A stretch of 64,000 nucleotides of DNA from Micromonospora noduli (lineage in GTDB: Bacteria > Actinomycetota > Actinomycetes > Mycobacteriales > Micromonosporaceae): contig NZ_PYAK01000013.1 in the NCBI RefSeq assembly GCF_003264365.1, positions 1 through 64,000 of the forward strand, given 5' to 3'. Positions 1 through 8,367 of the stretch are shown in pieces (within the stretch, counting starts at the first letter, position 1; the number at the start of each line of letters is the position of its first letter). Position numbers and translations under genes: made by a program. The notes under the pieces were generated by a model, which made no database searches, was not told the DNA's origin, and worked only from the letters and a program-made list of their open reading frames with translations.

Positions 1-13
1 CCGTTGCCGACGA

Positions 14-89
14 GCGCCGCTAGCTCAACTGGCAGAGCAGCGGACTCTTAATCCGCGGGTTCGGGGTTCGAGTCCCTGGCGGCGCACCA
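14..89 (+). tRNA. tRNA-Lys(CTT), copy 1
   Basis: Cloverleaf read directly: acceptor arms GCGCCGC (14-20) and GCGGCGC (79-85), anticodon stem GCGGA/TCCGC around the loop CTCTTAA, anticodon CTT, T-loop GTTCGAGTC, discriminator A86 and an encoded CCA (87-89). It is identical to copy 2, and the 13 bases upstream are also identical. A strong terminator follows at once. Confidence 0.97.
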
Positions 90-97
90 ACGATCAA

Positions 98-138
98 GGT
101 CCTGACCTGGTGATTCACACCGGGTCGGGGCCTTTTTT
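98..138 (+). terminator. Rho-independent terminator of tRNA-Lys copy 1
   Basis: A 15-bp stem (98-112 with 118-132, including G-U pairs) with a 5-base loop is followed by six T (133-138). It begins 9 bases after the CCA end. It differs completely from the hairpin behind copy 2. Confidence 0.9.
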
Positions 139-197
139 GTGTCTTCGGTACGTCCGGTAACTGGCGGACACACGCGGTACGAGGATGATCTTCCGGA

Positions 198-668
198 TCA
201 ACGGTTGGTGTTCAGGCGGACGATGGTGCCGTTGAGGGCGGTCGCGAAGAGCGTCCACGCGGCGTACGGGGCCAGTGCGACGGCCGCGACGCGGTCGGCC
301 CGTGCGGCTCGGCGGAGCAGCACGAGGTTGGAGGCGTTGAGCGCGGCGATTTCGGCCAGCGCGATGGTGGGTCGGTGGGCCTTGAAGAACAGCGCGCTCC
401 AACCGAAGTTGAGGGCCAGGTTGAGCCCGTAGGCGCGGGTGAACGCGGCGCGGTCGGTTCCGCTGGTGCGGTCCAGCACGCGGGCGCCGGCCACCGCGAT
501 CAGGGCGTACAGCGGCGTCCATGCCAGCGGGAACGCCACGGGCGGGGGTTGCCAGGTCGGCTTCCGTAGCCGTTGGTACCAGCGTGAGGAGGCGTCGGTG
601 ACCGTCGCCCCGGCGGTGGCTGTCACGGTGACCGCTGCCGCGGTCCTGGCCAGGGTTGGTAGTCGCAT
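198..668 (-). CDS. TspO/MBR family membrane protein
   Basis: 156 residues, the usual TspO length. Family hallmarks are visible: WYQRLRKPTWQPP near residues 30-42, the NLALNFGWSALFF segment near 82-94 and the C-terminal PYAAWTLFATALNGTIVRLN. Five hydrophobic segments are expected. TspO proteins bind tetrapyrroles and are linked to porphyrin handling and oxidative or stress signalling; the ligand here cannot be told from sequence. It is divergent from the 102-residue gene at 778 and lies downstream of tRNA-Lys copy 1. Start is the ATG at 668. Confidence 0.9.
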   Translation of the reverse strand: MRLPTLARTAAAVTVTATAGATVTDASSRWYQRLRKPTWQPPPVAFPLAWTPLYALIAVAGARVLDRTSGTDRAAFTRAYGLNLALNFGWSALFFKAHRPTIALAEIAALNASNLVLLRRAARADRVAAVALAPYAAWTLFATALNGTIVRLNTNR

Positions 669-777
669 GCGGTTCAGCTACCCGGCCTGCGACGGATCAA
701 TCGCGTCCCGTTCACCGGCCGGCGGGCGGTGCAACGAGAGCGGAACGCTGTCGGGGTGCTCGGTTAGCCTCGGCGCC

Positions 778-1086
778 ATGCCGATGATCACAATCGCCGA
801 TGAAGTGACCGGAGCGCCGAGCGGTCCTGAGTGGACCATGGACATCTTCGAGGAAGAGGTACGCCTCGGCGAGTTGATTCGGCGGCGGGTCTTTCTGGAG
901 GTCGCGGAGTCCGGCGGGCACGTCGATCCGGAGGAGCGGACCCGGGCGACGCTCGAGGCGTTCGGCCGCAACGGCTTCGTGGTGCTGGTCGACGACCGGC
1001 AGGTGACGGCCCTGGACGACAAGGTCCACCTGCACGCGGGGTCCCGGATCACGTTCCTCAAGCTCGTCCCGCTGGTGGGTGGCTGA
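778..1086 (+). CDS. Small beta-grasp (MoaD/ThiS/ubiquitin-like) protein with C-terminal Gly-Gly
   Basis: 102 residues. The C-terminal third reads VLVDDRQV, then LDDKVHLHAGSRITFLK and ends LVPLVGG, the layout of MoaD/ThiS folds (a V-N-G-like strand, a 'L..GD.V' strand, then a terminal GG). The first part (ITIADE...RLGELIRRRVFLEV) also resembles the first beta hairpin and helix of a ubiquitin-like fold. The stop TGA overlaps the ATG of the next gene (TGATG at 1084-1088), so the two are translationally coupled. No adenylating enzyme or sulphurtransferase lies beside it; the rhodanese at 53 kb is far away. Inference: a sulphur-carrier or protein-modifier-like partner of the DUF4132 protein. An alternative ATG lies two codons downstream (784). 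Confidence 0.8.
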   Translation: MPMITIADEVTGAPSGPEWTMDIFEEEVRLGELIRRRVFLEVAESGGHVDPEERTRATLEAFGRNGFVVLVDDRQVTALDDKVHLHAGSRITFLKLVPLVGG

Positions 1087-3746
1087 TGGACACGTACGAC
1101 CCGGAGCAGGCGCTGCGTGACGTGATCACCACGGTCAGGGGGTGGTGCGAGCGGGGCGGTGACGCCCTCAACGAGATCGACGGGCGGGACTTCGTCAATC
1201 GGGTGAGCATGGTGTGCGGCTGGGCACCGGACGGCACCGGGCCGGCGCTGCTCGCGGCGCTCAACGACCCGGCCGGACCGTACGAGCTGGCGTCCCCGCA
1301 GATCGAACTGCTGCCGGACGCCACACAGCGGGCCGAGGAACTCGCCGCCGCCGTCGCGGCGCTGAATGGTGATGGGGCGGATGACGACCGGCGGGCCGCC
1401 GCGGCGATGACAGTGATCGACAATCTGCCGCGGTTACCCCACAGCCGGAACACCTTGTGGGACGTCGCCCGCGGCGAGGTCTGGGAGCGGGCGAAGCAGC
1501 TCCTGGCCGTCCAGCCGGTGCAGGCGCGGCAGTTGGTGTTCGACGCATTGGCGGTGCCGGGGCAGGACAGCGACGGGCGCAACGGGCTGATCCGCGCTCT
1601 GTGCTCGGCCGGCGGGTTGACTGGATCCGGCTGGCTGGAGCGGCTGGGCGGTCAGGCGTGGCTGGGATTCGGACGGTGGAGCGCGTCGCTTGTGAGCTTC
1701 ACCCGGGAGTCGCTACAAGCCGAGCACCTCGCCGGGCGTTCGCACCCGGCGGCGCTGGCGACCTGGCGGCGGACGCGGATCGAGCGCGTCCACTCGGACA
1801 TGGGCGACGAGGACGAGGCGATGTGGCCGACCGTCAACATCGGCGAGCAGTGGGCTGACCGGGCCGTCGCGGACATCGAGGCGATGCCGCAGGAGCGCCG
1901 ATCCAGGTGGCAGGCGTTGCTTGCCCACTGCCTGCTCGGTGCGGACAAGGCGCGGCCGACGGCCGCCTGGCAGAAGAGCGCCCGGGTTCTGCTCGACGCG
2001 GTCGGCGTCGACGAGTTCACCGATCGGCTCGACGACTGGCTTCCGCTGGTGGGTCTGCCGCGCAGTCTGCCGCTGCGGATGACCACCTGCTGCCCCGGTC
2101 ACATCGAAGATTTCCCGCCGCGGCTGGCCGACCGCCACAACGTCGGGGTGCTGTGGGGCCTGCTCTGGACGCGAGCGATGTGCCCGCCGTCGGAGGAGAC
2201 CCTGCGCAGCCTCGGCCACATCGCGGAACGGGCCGCCCGCAAGGTTCCCGGCCACGGTCCGTCGAGCCCGAAGCTGGCGAACGTCGCGGTCGCGGTGCTC
2301 GTCGACACCGATCACCCCGCCGCCCTCGCGCAACTGGCGCGGCTGGCGTCGCGGCTGACCTACAAGAGCACGCTTCGCATCGTCGAGAAGGGCCTGACCA
2401 AGCACGCCGAGGCGCTCGGCATCGGTCGAGAGGACGTCGAGGAGATGGCGCTGCCCGGTTTCGGGCTGCCGCTCGCGGACAAGCTGGGTGACAGCTCGTA
2501 CGAGGTCGAGGTGCGCGGCGTCGACGCCGTCGTGGTGTGGCGCAACTCCGACGGCAAGGTGGTCAAGGCGCCTCCGGCGCAGGTGCGCAAGGACCACGGC
2601 GAGGAGTTGAAGGAGCTGAAGGCCACAGTCGCGGATGTCGGTGCCACGCTGATCGGGACCCGCGACCGCCTGGAAGGGCTGCTGCGGCGCAACCGTACGT
2701 GGACCGTCGAGCAGTGGCGGGAGCGGTTCCTGGACCACCCGCTGGCCCGGACCCTGACCCGACGGCTGATCTGGACCGTCGACGGCGTCGCCTGCTGCTG
2801 GGGCGGCGACGCCCTGCGGACCGTGGACGACAGGGTGTTCGAGCCCGCCGGCGACGCCACGGTGAGGCTGTGGCACCCGGTCGACGATCCGACCACGGTC
2901 CTGGCCTGGCGGGACTTCCTGGCCCGGCACACGATCACCCAGCCGTTCAAGCAGGCGCACCGCGAGCAGTACCTGCTGACCGACGCGGAACGGGCCACGG
3001 GGACATACTCCAACCGGTTCGCCGCGCACATCGTGCGCCAGCACCGTCTCATCGCGCTGCTGTCCCGGCGCGGCTGGTCGCACGTTCGACACCGCAACGA
3101 CGGCGCGAGCTACCAGGACCCCTGGCTGGCCCTTCCGGACTGGGAGCTGCGCGCCGTGCTGCACATCGCCGGGATCGAGGATCAGGGCGACGACCTGATG
3201 TTCGACACGATGGGGACCGACCAACTGGTGTTCGTCCGGGGGGAACGTACGCCGGTGCCGCTGGAGGAGGTTCCGGCGGTCGTGCTGAGTGAGGTGATGC
3301 GCGACGTCGACCTGTTCGTTGCCGCGGCCGGGGTGGGCAACGACCCGAACTGGTACGACGGTGGTCCCCAGGGCCGGTACCGCGACTACTGGTCGCAGAG
3401 CAGCTTCGGCGACCTCACCCCGACCGCTAAGACTCGCCGGGAGGTGCTGGCCGAGCTGGTTCCCCGACTGGCGATCGCCAACCGGTGCACGTTCACCGAC
3501 CGGTTCCTCGAAGTACGGGGTGACCTGCACACGTACCGCATCCACTGCGGCTCGGGCAACATCCTGATCGCCCCGGAGGATCGGTACCTGTGCATCATCC
3601 CCGACTCGGCGAAGGCGAAGGAACCGGAGATGTTCCTGCCCTTCGAGGGCGACAGCCGGCTCGGCGAGATCATCAGCAAGGCGTTGCTGTTGGCCGCCGA
3701 CAAGAAGATCAAGGATCCGGTGATCCTGCACCAGTTGGCACGTTGA
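1086..3746 (+). CDS. DUF4132 / MolR-type large protein with DUF7737-like C-terminus
   Basis: 886 residues, starting at an ATG that overlaps the stop of the small Gly-Gly protein. The middle holds the DUF4132 pattern (ARTLTRRLIWTVDG near 560), and the last 130 residues carry the typical ending: LHTYRIHCGSGNILIAPED, RYLCIIPDS, FLPFEGDSRLGEIISKALLL and KDPVILHQL. No signal peptide or membrane segment, so cytoplasmic. Two Cys-Cys pairs are seen (TTCCPGH near 336, VACCWGG near 565). The E. coli relative MolR was historically linked to molybdate metabolism; a biochemical activity is not known to me. Convergent with the antiporter, only 2 bp between stops. The N-terminal 400 residues are helical and I do not recognise them. 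Confidence 0.8.
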   Translation: MDTYDPEQALRDVITTVRGWCERGGDALNEIDGRDFVNRVSMVCGWAPDGTGPALLAALNDPAGPYELASPQIELLPDATQRAEELAAAVAALNGDGADDDRRAAAAMTVIDNLPRLPHSRNTLWDVARGEVWERAKQLLAVQPVQARQLVFDALAVPGQDSDGRNGLIRALCSAGGLTGSGWLERLGGQAWLGFGRWSASLVSFTRESLQAEHLAGRSHPAALATWRRTRIERVHSDMGDEDEAMWPTVNIGEQWADRAVADIEAMPQERRSRWQALLAHCLLGADKARPTAAWQKSARVLLDAVGVDEFTDRLDDWLPLVGLPRSLPLRMTTCCPGHIEDFPPRLADRHNVGVLWGLLWTRAMCPPSEETLRSLGHIAERAARKVPGHGPSSPKLANVAVAVLVDTDHPAALAQLARLASRLTYKSTLRIVEKGLTKHAEALGIGREDVEEMALPGFGLPLADKLGDSSYEVEVRGVDAVVVWRNSDGKVVKAPPAQVRKDHGEELKELKATVADVGATLIGTRDRLEGLLRRNRTWTVEQWRERFLDHPLARTLTRRLIWTVDGVACCWGGDALRTVDDRVFEPAGDATVRLWHPVDDPTTVLAWRDFLARHTITQPFKQAHREQYLLTDAERATGTYSNRFAAHIVRQHRLIALLSRRGWSHVRHRNDGASYQDPWLALPDWELRAVLHIAGIEDQGDDLMFDTMGTDQLVFVRGERTPVPLEEVPAVVLSEVMRDVDLFVAAAGVGNDPNWYDGGPQGRYRDYWSQSSFGDLTPTAKTRREVLAELVPRLAIANRCTFTDRFLEVRGDLHTYRIHCGSGNILIAPEDRYLCIIPDSAKAKEPEMFLPFEGDSRLGEIISKALLLAADKKIKDPVILHQLAR

Positions 3747-3748
3747 CG

Positions 3749-5428
3749 TCAGCTGGAAGCCCGCCTCGGCAGTAGCAGCTCCTCGTGATCGAGTTCACGT
3801 TCCAGGACGCGGAGTTCCTCGTCCGGCAGTCGGCCGGAGTCGCGCCAGCGCACGAGCTCCTCGCGCTGCGCGTCGATGGCTGTCCGCCGGACACGAAGAG
3901 CCGTCTCGTACTCCGGTGAGGTGGGCAGCTCGGATGAGCCGCTCTGCTCCAGAAGGTCCAGCCGCCCGCGGTAGCGCGCCAGTCGGGCCAGCAGTTGCGT
4001 ACGGGTGGTGTTGACGGCCACCACGCTGTCCGGCTCCACGGCGGCAACCTCCTCGAGGCGGGCCAGGGCGGCCTCGACCGCCGCCGAGCGGGCCTCGTTG
4101 CGTACGCGGGCCTGGTCGGTTTCGTTGGCGCGCAGGCCCAGCATCCGCACGAGCGGCGCGAACGTCAGGCCCTGCCCGACGAGTGTCACCAGGACGACCA
4201 CGAAGGTGCAGAACAGCAGGAGGTCACGGTCGGGAAAGGGTGCGCCGCTGTTGGTGGTCAACGGCAGGGTGAAAATCGCGGCCAGGCTGATCACGCCACG
4301 GGTGCCGGACCAGCTCAGTGCCACCACTTCACGGGAGGTGAGCCGGCGGGCGTTGCGGTCAGCGCGCTCGATCCGCCGGGCGCTCCCGGGTTCGTCGGGG
4401 TCGTACTGCTCGGAAATGCCGCCCAGCCGGGTGTGCAGTGACCGCGGGAGGGACTGGGTCATCACCAGCCACGCGGGGCGCAGCAGGAGCACCACGCCGA
4501 CCGATACCGCGACAGCGATGAAGATGGTCGACGTGTCGTACTGACGTAGGCCCTTGACGACTTCGGGAAGCTGCTGGCCGATGAGCAGGAAGACGAAGCC
4601 TTCGAGGAGGAAGTCGACCAACCGCCACACCGCGCTGGTCTGCAACCGGGCGGCCCCCGAGGTGAGCTGCGGCGTCTTGTGACCAACGATCAGCCCGGCG
4701 ATAACCACGGCGAGCACCCCGGAGACGTGCAGTTCCTCGCCCAACAGGTAGGCCACGAACGGTGTCGCGAGCGAGATGGCATTCGACAACAGTGGGTCCG
4801 CGGTGAACGGTCGGGCCAGACGTACCAGCCAGGCCACGGCCGCTCCCACTGCGACCCCGCCGACCGCCGCCAGCACGAACTGGGCAACAGCGGACGGAAA
4901 CGAGAACTCACCACCCACCGCGGCGGCCACCGCGACGCTGAGCATCGTCAGCGCGGTGGCGTCGTTGAGCAGCCCCTCGCCCTGAATGATCGTGACCATC
5001 TTCGGTGGCAGGTTCACTCGGCGGCCCACCGCCAGGGCGGCCACCGGGTCGGGCGGCGCGATGGCGGCGCCGACCGCGATCCCGGCAGCGAGCGTCGCCC
5101 CGGCGACGAACAGGTGGAACCCGATGCCGACCAGTACCCCGGTGAGGAGCACCAGCAGCACGGACAAGCTGACCACGATGCGCAGGTTCCGGCGAATGTC
5201 CAACAGTGAGGAGTCCAGTGCGGCGCTGTAGAGCAACGGCGGCAGCACGATCATGAGCACAAGGTCGGGATCAAGGCCGATGTTGGGGCCGGGGAGCAGC
5301 GCGTACACGATGCCGATGAGCGGCAGAAGCGCCGCGGCCGGCAGACCGGTGCGGGCCGCCACCCACCGCACGACGACGATGACCGCGACAGCGGCGAGCA
5401 CGAACAACAACATCGAATGGGTGCTCAC
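3749..5428 (-). CDS. CPA1-family Na+/H+ antiporter
   Basis: 559 residues from a GTG at 5428, chosen because the complementary strand carries GGGGGA nine bases upstream; an internal ATG at 5413 is the alternative, and the open frame continues upstream without clear start. About 12 membrane segments with the CPA1 signature GEGLLNDATALTMLSV (the Asn-Asp ion-binding pair) and APPDPVAALAVG. Residues about 390-559 form a charged, partly coiled-coil cytoplasmic tail rich in Glu and Arg. Function: exchange of Na+ or K+ for protons, pH and salt homeostasis. Predicted NhaP-like; ion specificity not deducible. Confidence 0.92.
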   Translation of the reverse strand: MSTHSMLLFVLAAVAVIVVVRWVAARTGLPAAALLPLIGIVYALLPGPNIGLDPDLVLMIVLPPLLYSAALDSSLLDIRRNLRIVVSLSVLLVLLTGVLVGIGFHLFVAGATLAAGIAVGAAIAPPDPVAALAVGRRVNLPPKMVTIIQGEGLLNDATALTMLSVAVAAAVGGEFSFPSAVAQFVLAAVGGVAVGAAVAWLVRLARPFTADPLLSNAISLATPFVAYLLGEELHVSGVLAVVIAGLIVGHKTPQLTSGAARLQTSAVWRLVDFLLEGFVFLLIGQQLPEVVKGLRQYDTSTIFIAVAVSVGVVLLLRPAWLVMTQSLPRSLHTRLGGISEQYDPDEPGSARRIERADRNARRLTSREVVALSWSGTRGVISLAAIFTLPLTTNSGAPFPDRDLLLFCTFVVVLVTLVGQGLTFAPLVRMLGLRANETDQARVRNEARSAAVEAALARLEEVAAVEPDSVVAVNTTRTQLLARLARYRGRLDLLEQSGSSELPTSPEYETALRVRRTAIDAQREELVRWRDSGRLPDEELRVLERELDHEELLLPRRASS

Positions 5429-5560
5429 CTGGCTACTTCCCCCTGGAGCGGCGCGAGGTTCTTCGGATCCACTGCGGGCTCGCGGCCGAGCCGGCCGTTC
5501 GGCGCTGGTCAGCGCAGCAGGCAGCAGTAACGAGCGTACCCGCTTGATCAACCGGACCTG

Positions 5561-5594
5561 GCCGGCTGCCGGACCCGGCCGGCTGCCGGACCCG
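5561..5594. repeat. 17-bp tandem repeat, two copies
   Basis: Two perfect copies of a 17-base GC-rich unit (GCCGGCTGCCGGACCCG) at 5561-5577 and 5578-5594, in the gap between the antiporter start and tRNA-Lys copy 2. No function is apparent. Confidence 0.85.
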
Positions 5595-5663
5595 GCCGTC
5601 GTGCCCAGCACCGGCGACAGCGTCTCCCGGCACCGTGCTAACGTCTCGTCCCGTTGCCGACGA

Positions 5664-5739
5664 GCGCCGCTAGCTCAACTGGCAGAGCAGCGGACTCTTA
5701 ATCCGCGGGTTCGGGGTTCGAGTCCCTGGCGGCGCACCA
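5664..5739 (+). tRNA. tRNA-Lys(CTT), copy 2
   Basis: Identical over all 76 bases to copy 1, with the same 13 upstream bases (5651-5663). Anticodon CTT, encoded CCA at 5737-5739. Identity stops one base after the CCA, where a different terminator starts. Confidence 0.97.
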
Positions 5740-5744
5740 GCGAT

Positions 5745-5782
5745 ATTCAGGGGGCATGGCCAATCGGCCGCGCCCCCTGAAT
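5745..5782. terminator. Bidirectional hairpin behind tRNA-Lys copy 2
   Basis: A near-perfect 17-bp stem (ATTCAGGGGGC... paired with ...GCGCCCCCTGAAT) with loop AATC. A-rich on one side and T-containing on the other, so it can end both the tRNA transcript and the opposing MFS transcript. The last 12 codons of the MFS gene and its stop lie inside it. Confidence 0.85.
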
Positions 5783-6997
5783 TGCGTTCTCCGGCGGGGC
5801 AACGCGGATCACGAGTGGACCACGACGTCCCAGCGCCCACACGATGAGCGCGAAGCAGCAGAGCGCCGTTCCCGCGATGGTGACCGCTGTCCAGCCGCCC
5901 GCGGACCAGAGCGCGGTTGCGGCGGCGGAGCCGATGGCGGCGCCGACGAAGTTGCCGGTGGCCAGCGCGGTGTTGAGCCGGCTCCGGGCCTCGTGAGAGA
6001 GGGCGAACAGTCGCGCCCGGTTCAGCAGGGCCTGCGTCTGGAGGGCGACGTCGAGCATGACGATCACGATGATGACGAGGACGACGGACCGTACGGCGAA
6101 CGCCGCGACGACGAAGGCTGTGAGGGCCAGTATCCAGGCCGCGCCGGTGGCCGGAAGCGACCAGCCGCGGTCGTGCAGCCGTCCGCCGCGTAGGCCGGAC
6201 AGGACACCGGCGAGTCCGGCCAACCCGAACAACCCGATCACCGCCACCGGGTACCGGAACGGCGGGCTGCTGAGGAGGAACGTCAGCGCCGTCCAGAACA
6301 GCGAGAACGCGGCGAATCCGGTGGCGCCCAGGACCAGCGTCCATCGGACCGCCCGATCGCGCACGACCACCGCGCCGACCGAGGCGATGAGCTGCGCATA
6401 GGGCATGCGTGTCCGCGGTGCCAGCGGTGGAATCGCGCGGTGGAGCACGATCGCGAGCAGGACGGCGAGGACCGCGGCGAGGGCGAAGATCGTCCGCCAC
6501 CCGGCGGCGTCGGCGACGAGGCCGCTGATCGTGCGGGAGGCCAGGATGCCGGTGAGGGTCCCGGATCCGACGACGCCGACGATCCGACCGCGCTGGGCGT
6601 CGCCGGCAAGGTCTCCGGCGAGCGGAGTGAGGATCTGCCCGGAAATCGTCGTCACGCCGAGCACGCCGAGTGCGAGCAGGAGTACGCCGATCGACGGCGC
6701 CAGCGCGCACAGCAGCAGTGCGGCGGCCGAGGTCAGCAGCATGATCGGGACGAACCGGCGGCGGTCCAGGACGTCACCGAGCGGTACGAGCAGCAGCACA
6801 CCGACGGCGTACCCGAGCTGCGTCGCGGTGACCAGCCAGCCGGCCGTCGCGGTCGTGACGCGTAGATCGCCTGCGATGAAGCCGAGCAGTGGCTGGGCCC
6901 AGTACAGATTGCCGACGGCCACTCCCGCGGCCAACGCGAAAAGGAACGTCAGCCGGCGGCCCATCCCTGACGGCGGTGCCATGCGGGGTGCTGCCAC
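5747..6997 (-). CDS. MFS transporter, drug/sugar-efflux type
   Basis: 416 residues with 12 predicted membrane segments. The N-terminal motif NLYWAQPLLGFIAGDL and the loop 2-3 motif PLGDVLDRRRF (variant of MFS motif A) mark the YnfM/DHA-type efflux branch. Substrate unknown. The last ~12 residues (NAIQGARPIGHAP) are encoded by the terminator hairpin beside tRNA-Lys copy 2, so the natural C-terminus may have been replaced by a junction there. A start at the internal Met12 (MGRRLTF) is also possible. Not obviously part of an operon. Confidence 0.88.
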   Translation of the reverse strand: MAAPRMAPPSGMGRRLTFLFALAAGVAVGNLYWAQPLLGFIAGDLRVTTATAGWLVTATQLGYAVGVLLLVPLGDVLDRRRFVPIMLLTSAAALLLCALAPSIGVLLLALGVLGVTTISGQILTPLAGDLAGDAQRGRIVGVVGSGTLTGILASRTISGLVADAAGWRTIFALAAVLAVLLAIVLHRAIPPLAPRTRMPYAQLIASVGAVVVRDRAVRWTLVLGATGFAAFSLFWTALTFLLSSPPFRYPVAVIGLFGLAGLAGVLSGLRGGRLHDRGWSLPATGAAWILALTAFVVAAFAVRSVVLVIIVIVMLDVALQTQALLNRARLFALSHEARSRLNTALATGNFVGAAIGSAAATALWSAGGWTAVTIAGTALCCFALIVWALGRRGPLVIRVAPPENAIQGARPIGHAP

Positions 6998-7124
6998 CCT
7001 GCCACGCTACGACCTGGGGCAAAGCCTGTGCCGTGGCGAGGGCTGAGCGTGCAGGACCGCTCTGATGCCCAGGTTCCCGGGTCGAATTGCCAGGGGACTT
7101 CGGGCCCGCTGGTCTTCGTGGCGA

Positions 7125-7469
7125 TCAGGAGCCGCCTGCCGAACGCGGCGCGTACATGATCAAGGCGACGCCGATCAGGCAGATGCCGGCGCCGATGACG
7201 TCCCACCGGTCGGGCCGGAACTTGTCGACGATCACGCCCCAGGCGAGGGATCCGGCCACGAACACGCCGCCGTAGGCGGCGAGGATGCGCCCGAAGTTCG
7301 GGTCGGGCTGGAAGGTGGCGACGAATCCGTACGCGCCGAGGGCGATGACTCCGGCGGCGATCCACCACAGGCCGCGGTGCTCGCGCCAGCCCTGCCAGAT
7401 CAGCCACGCCCCGCCGATCTCGAACAGGGCGGCGACGACGAACAGCAGGATCGAGCGGACGACGGTCAT
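7125..7469 (-). CDS. YnfA family small membrane protein
   Basis: 114 residues, four hydrophobic segments, family pattern [38 protein letters not shown] and [20 protein letters not shown]. YnfA proteins resemble small multidrug resistance transporters. It lies 34 bp downstream of the MerR gene on the same strand and probably forms the last gene of that operon, which suggests a role in export of a metal or toxic cation (inference). Start ATG at 7469. Confidence 0.92.
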   Translation of the reverse strand: MTVVRSILLFVVAALFEIGGAWLIWQGWREHRGLWWIAAGVIALGAYGFVATFQPDPNFGRILAAYGGVFVAGSLAWGVIVDKFRPDRWDVIGAGICLIGVALIMYAPRSAGGS

Positions 7470-7503
7470 GCGTGGACCGTACCGGTGTGCCCGCAGCCCC
7501 CGA

Positions 7504-7953
7504 TCATGTCGGTGACCTGGCCGAACAGGCACCTCCTGGAGCGATGGTGGCGAAGGGGATGGGGCAGCACGGCTGGCCGGCGCACTCGACGAGGTCGTCG
7601 CAGCCGGCCTCCACCGCGGCGCGCAGTGTGCCGGCGATGACCTGCAAGTCAGCGATCTTCGCCTCGACCTCGGCGAGCTTTGCCTGGGCACGGACCCGTA
7701 GGCCGGCGTCGGGGTGGCGACCGTGCCGGTGCTGGCCCGCGTCGAGAAGTTCGGCGACCTCGTCGAGGGTGAACCCGAGCCGCTGCGCCGCTTTGATCAC
7801 CCTCAGCACGGTGACCGCTTCGGCTGGGTAGAGGCGGTGCCCGCCCAGACTTCGGTCTGGTTCGGCGAGCAGTCCGCGGCGTTCGTAGTAGCGCAGCGTC
7901 TGCGGGTTCACCCCGGCTGCGGCGGCGACCTGGCCGCTGCGCAATCCGCTCAT
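7504..7953 (-). CDS. MerR family metal-type regulator
   Basis: 149 residues. N-terminal winged helix ([24 protein letters not shown], residues ~6-30; GGHRLYP wing), dimerisation helix ~80-120, then Cys residues in [17 protein letters not shown] near 127-143, as in metal-sensing MerR proteins. Four Cys in this stretch make metal binding likely; which metal is not deducible. The ATG overlaps the upstream stop by 4 bp (ATGA), so it is coupled to the 110-residue gene. A MerR-style promoter lies before that gene, suggesting autoregulation of the three-gene operon. Confidence 0.92.
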   Translation of the reverse strand: MSGLRSGQVAAAAGVNPQTLRYYERRGLLAEPDRSLGGHRLYPAEAVTVLRVIKAAQRLGFTLDEVAELLDAGQHRHGRHPDAGLRVRAQAKLAEVEAKIADLQVIAGTLRAAVEAGCDDLVECAGQPCCPIPFATIAPGGACSARSPT

Positions 7954-8282
7954 GCCGTCATCCCGGCCGTGGCTCGTAGCGCGAGCGCGTCGAGGACGTC
8001 GACGTGCGCGGCCGGCACCCGCACGTCGAGGCGCAGCGTGCCGGTCTCGGCGGCGAGGGTGAACGAGAAGAACGAGCAGCAGGAGCTTTCCCGGCGGATG
8101 AGGTCCCGGGCGGTCGCCTCGGCGGTCGGGTCGAGACGCCACAGCAGTTCGGTGGGGGACAGCCGCTGCTGCGCCAGCAGGGCGGTGGCGAACAGGTAGT
8201 CGAATTCGGCCAGCCGCAGCGGCCGTTGTCCGCTCGGCAAGGTGCACGACTCGGGCAACCACGCCTGGGAGTCAGTGGTCAT
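7950..8282 (-). CDS. Conserved small protein preceding metal-type MerR
   Basis: 110 residues, soluble. Visible features: WLPESCTLPSGQRPLR near the start and RRESSCCSFFSFTL near residues 64-77, with three Cys, then LDVRVPAAHVDVLDALA. Similar proteins often precede MerR genes in actinobacteria, but I know no function. First gene of the operon with MerR and ynfA. The ATG at 8282 sits 7 bases after the predicted -10 box, so the mRNA is probably leaderless. The Cys pair could bind metal (inference). Confidence 0.85.
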   Translation of the reverse strand: MTTDSQAWLPESCTLPSGQRPLRLAEFDYLFATALLAQQRLSPTELLWRLDPTAEATARDLIRRESSCCSFFSFTLAAETGTLRLDVRVPAAHVDVLDALALRATAGMTA

Positions 8283-8289
8283 ACCGACG

Positions 8290-8321
8290 ACGGTAAGCGT
8301 GTACCTGGGTACCGGATGCAA
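8290..8321 (-). promoter_or_regulatory. MerR-type promoter with dyad, leaderless start
   Basis: On the minus strand TTGCAT (8321-8316) and TACCGT (8295-8290) are separated by 20 bases, the stretched spacing typical of MerR-controlled promoters. A perfect dyad GTACC-TG-GGTAC (8301-8312) sits in the spacer. The start codon follows 7 bases after the -10 box. Confidence 0.7.
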
Positions 8322-8367
8322 GCCTGACGCTCGGCAAGTTTGCCGACCGGTCGCCACGGCCCAAGGT

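Noticed and set aside
1713..3731. 672-residue minus-strand frame
   Set aside because: Antisense to the DUF4132 gene, low-complexity Arg/Gln/Val composition and no start signal.
1..5740. Prophage or ICE between the tRNA genes
   Set aside because: No integrase, phage structural, conjugation or replication gene between them; the content is metabolic and transport genes.
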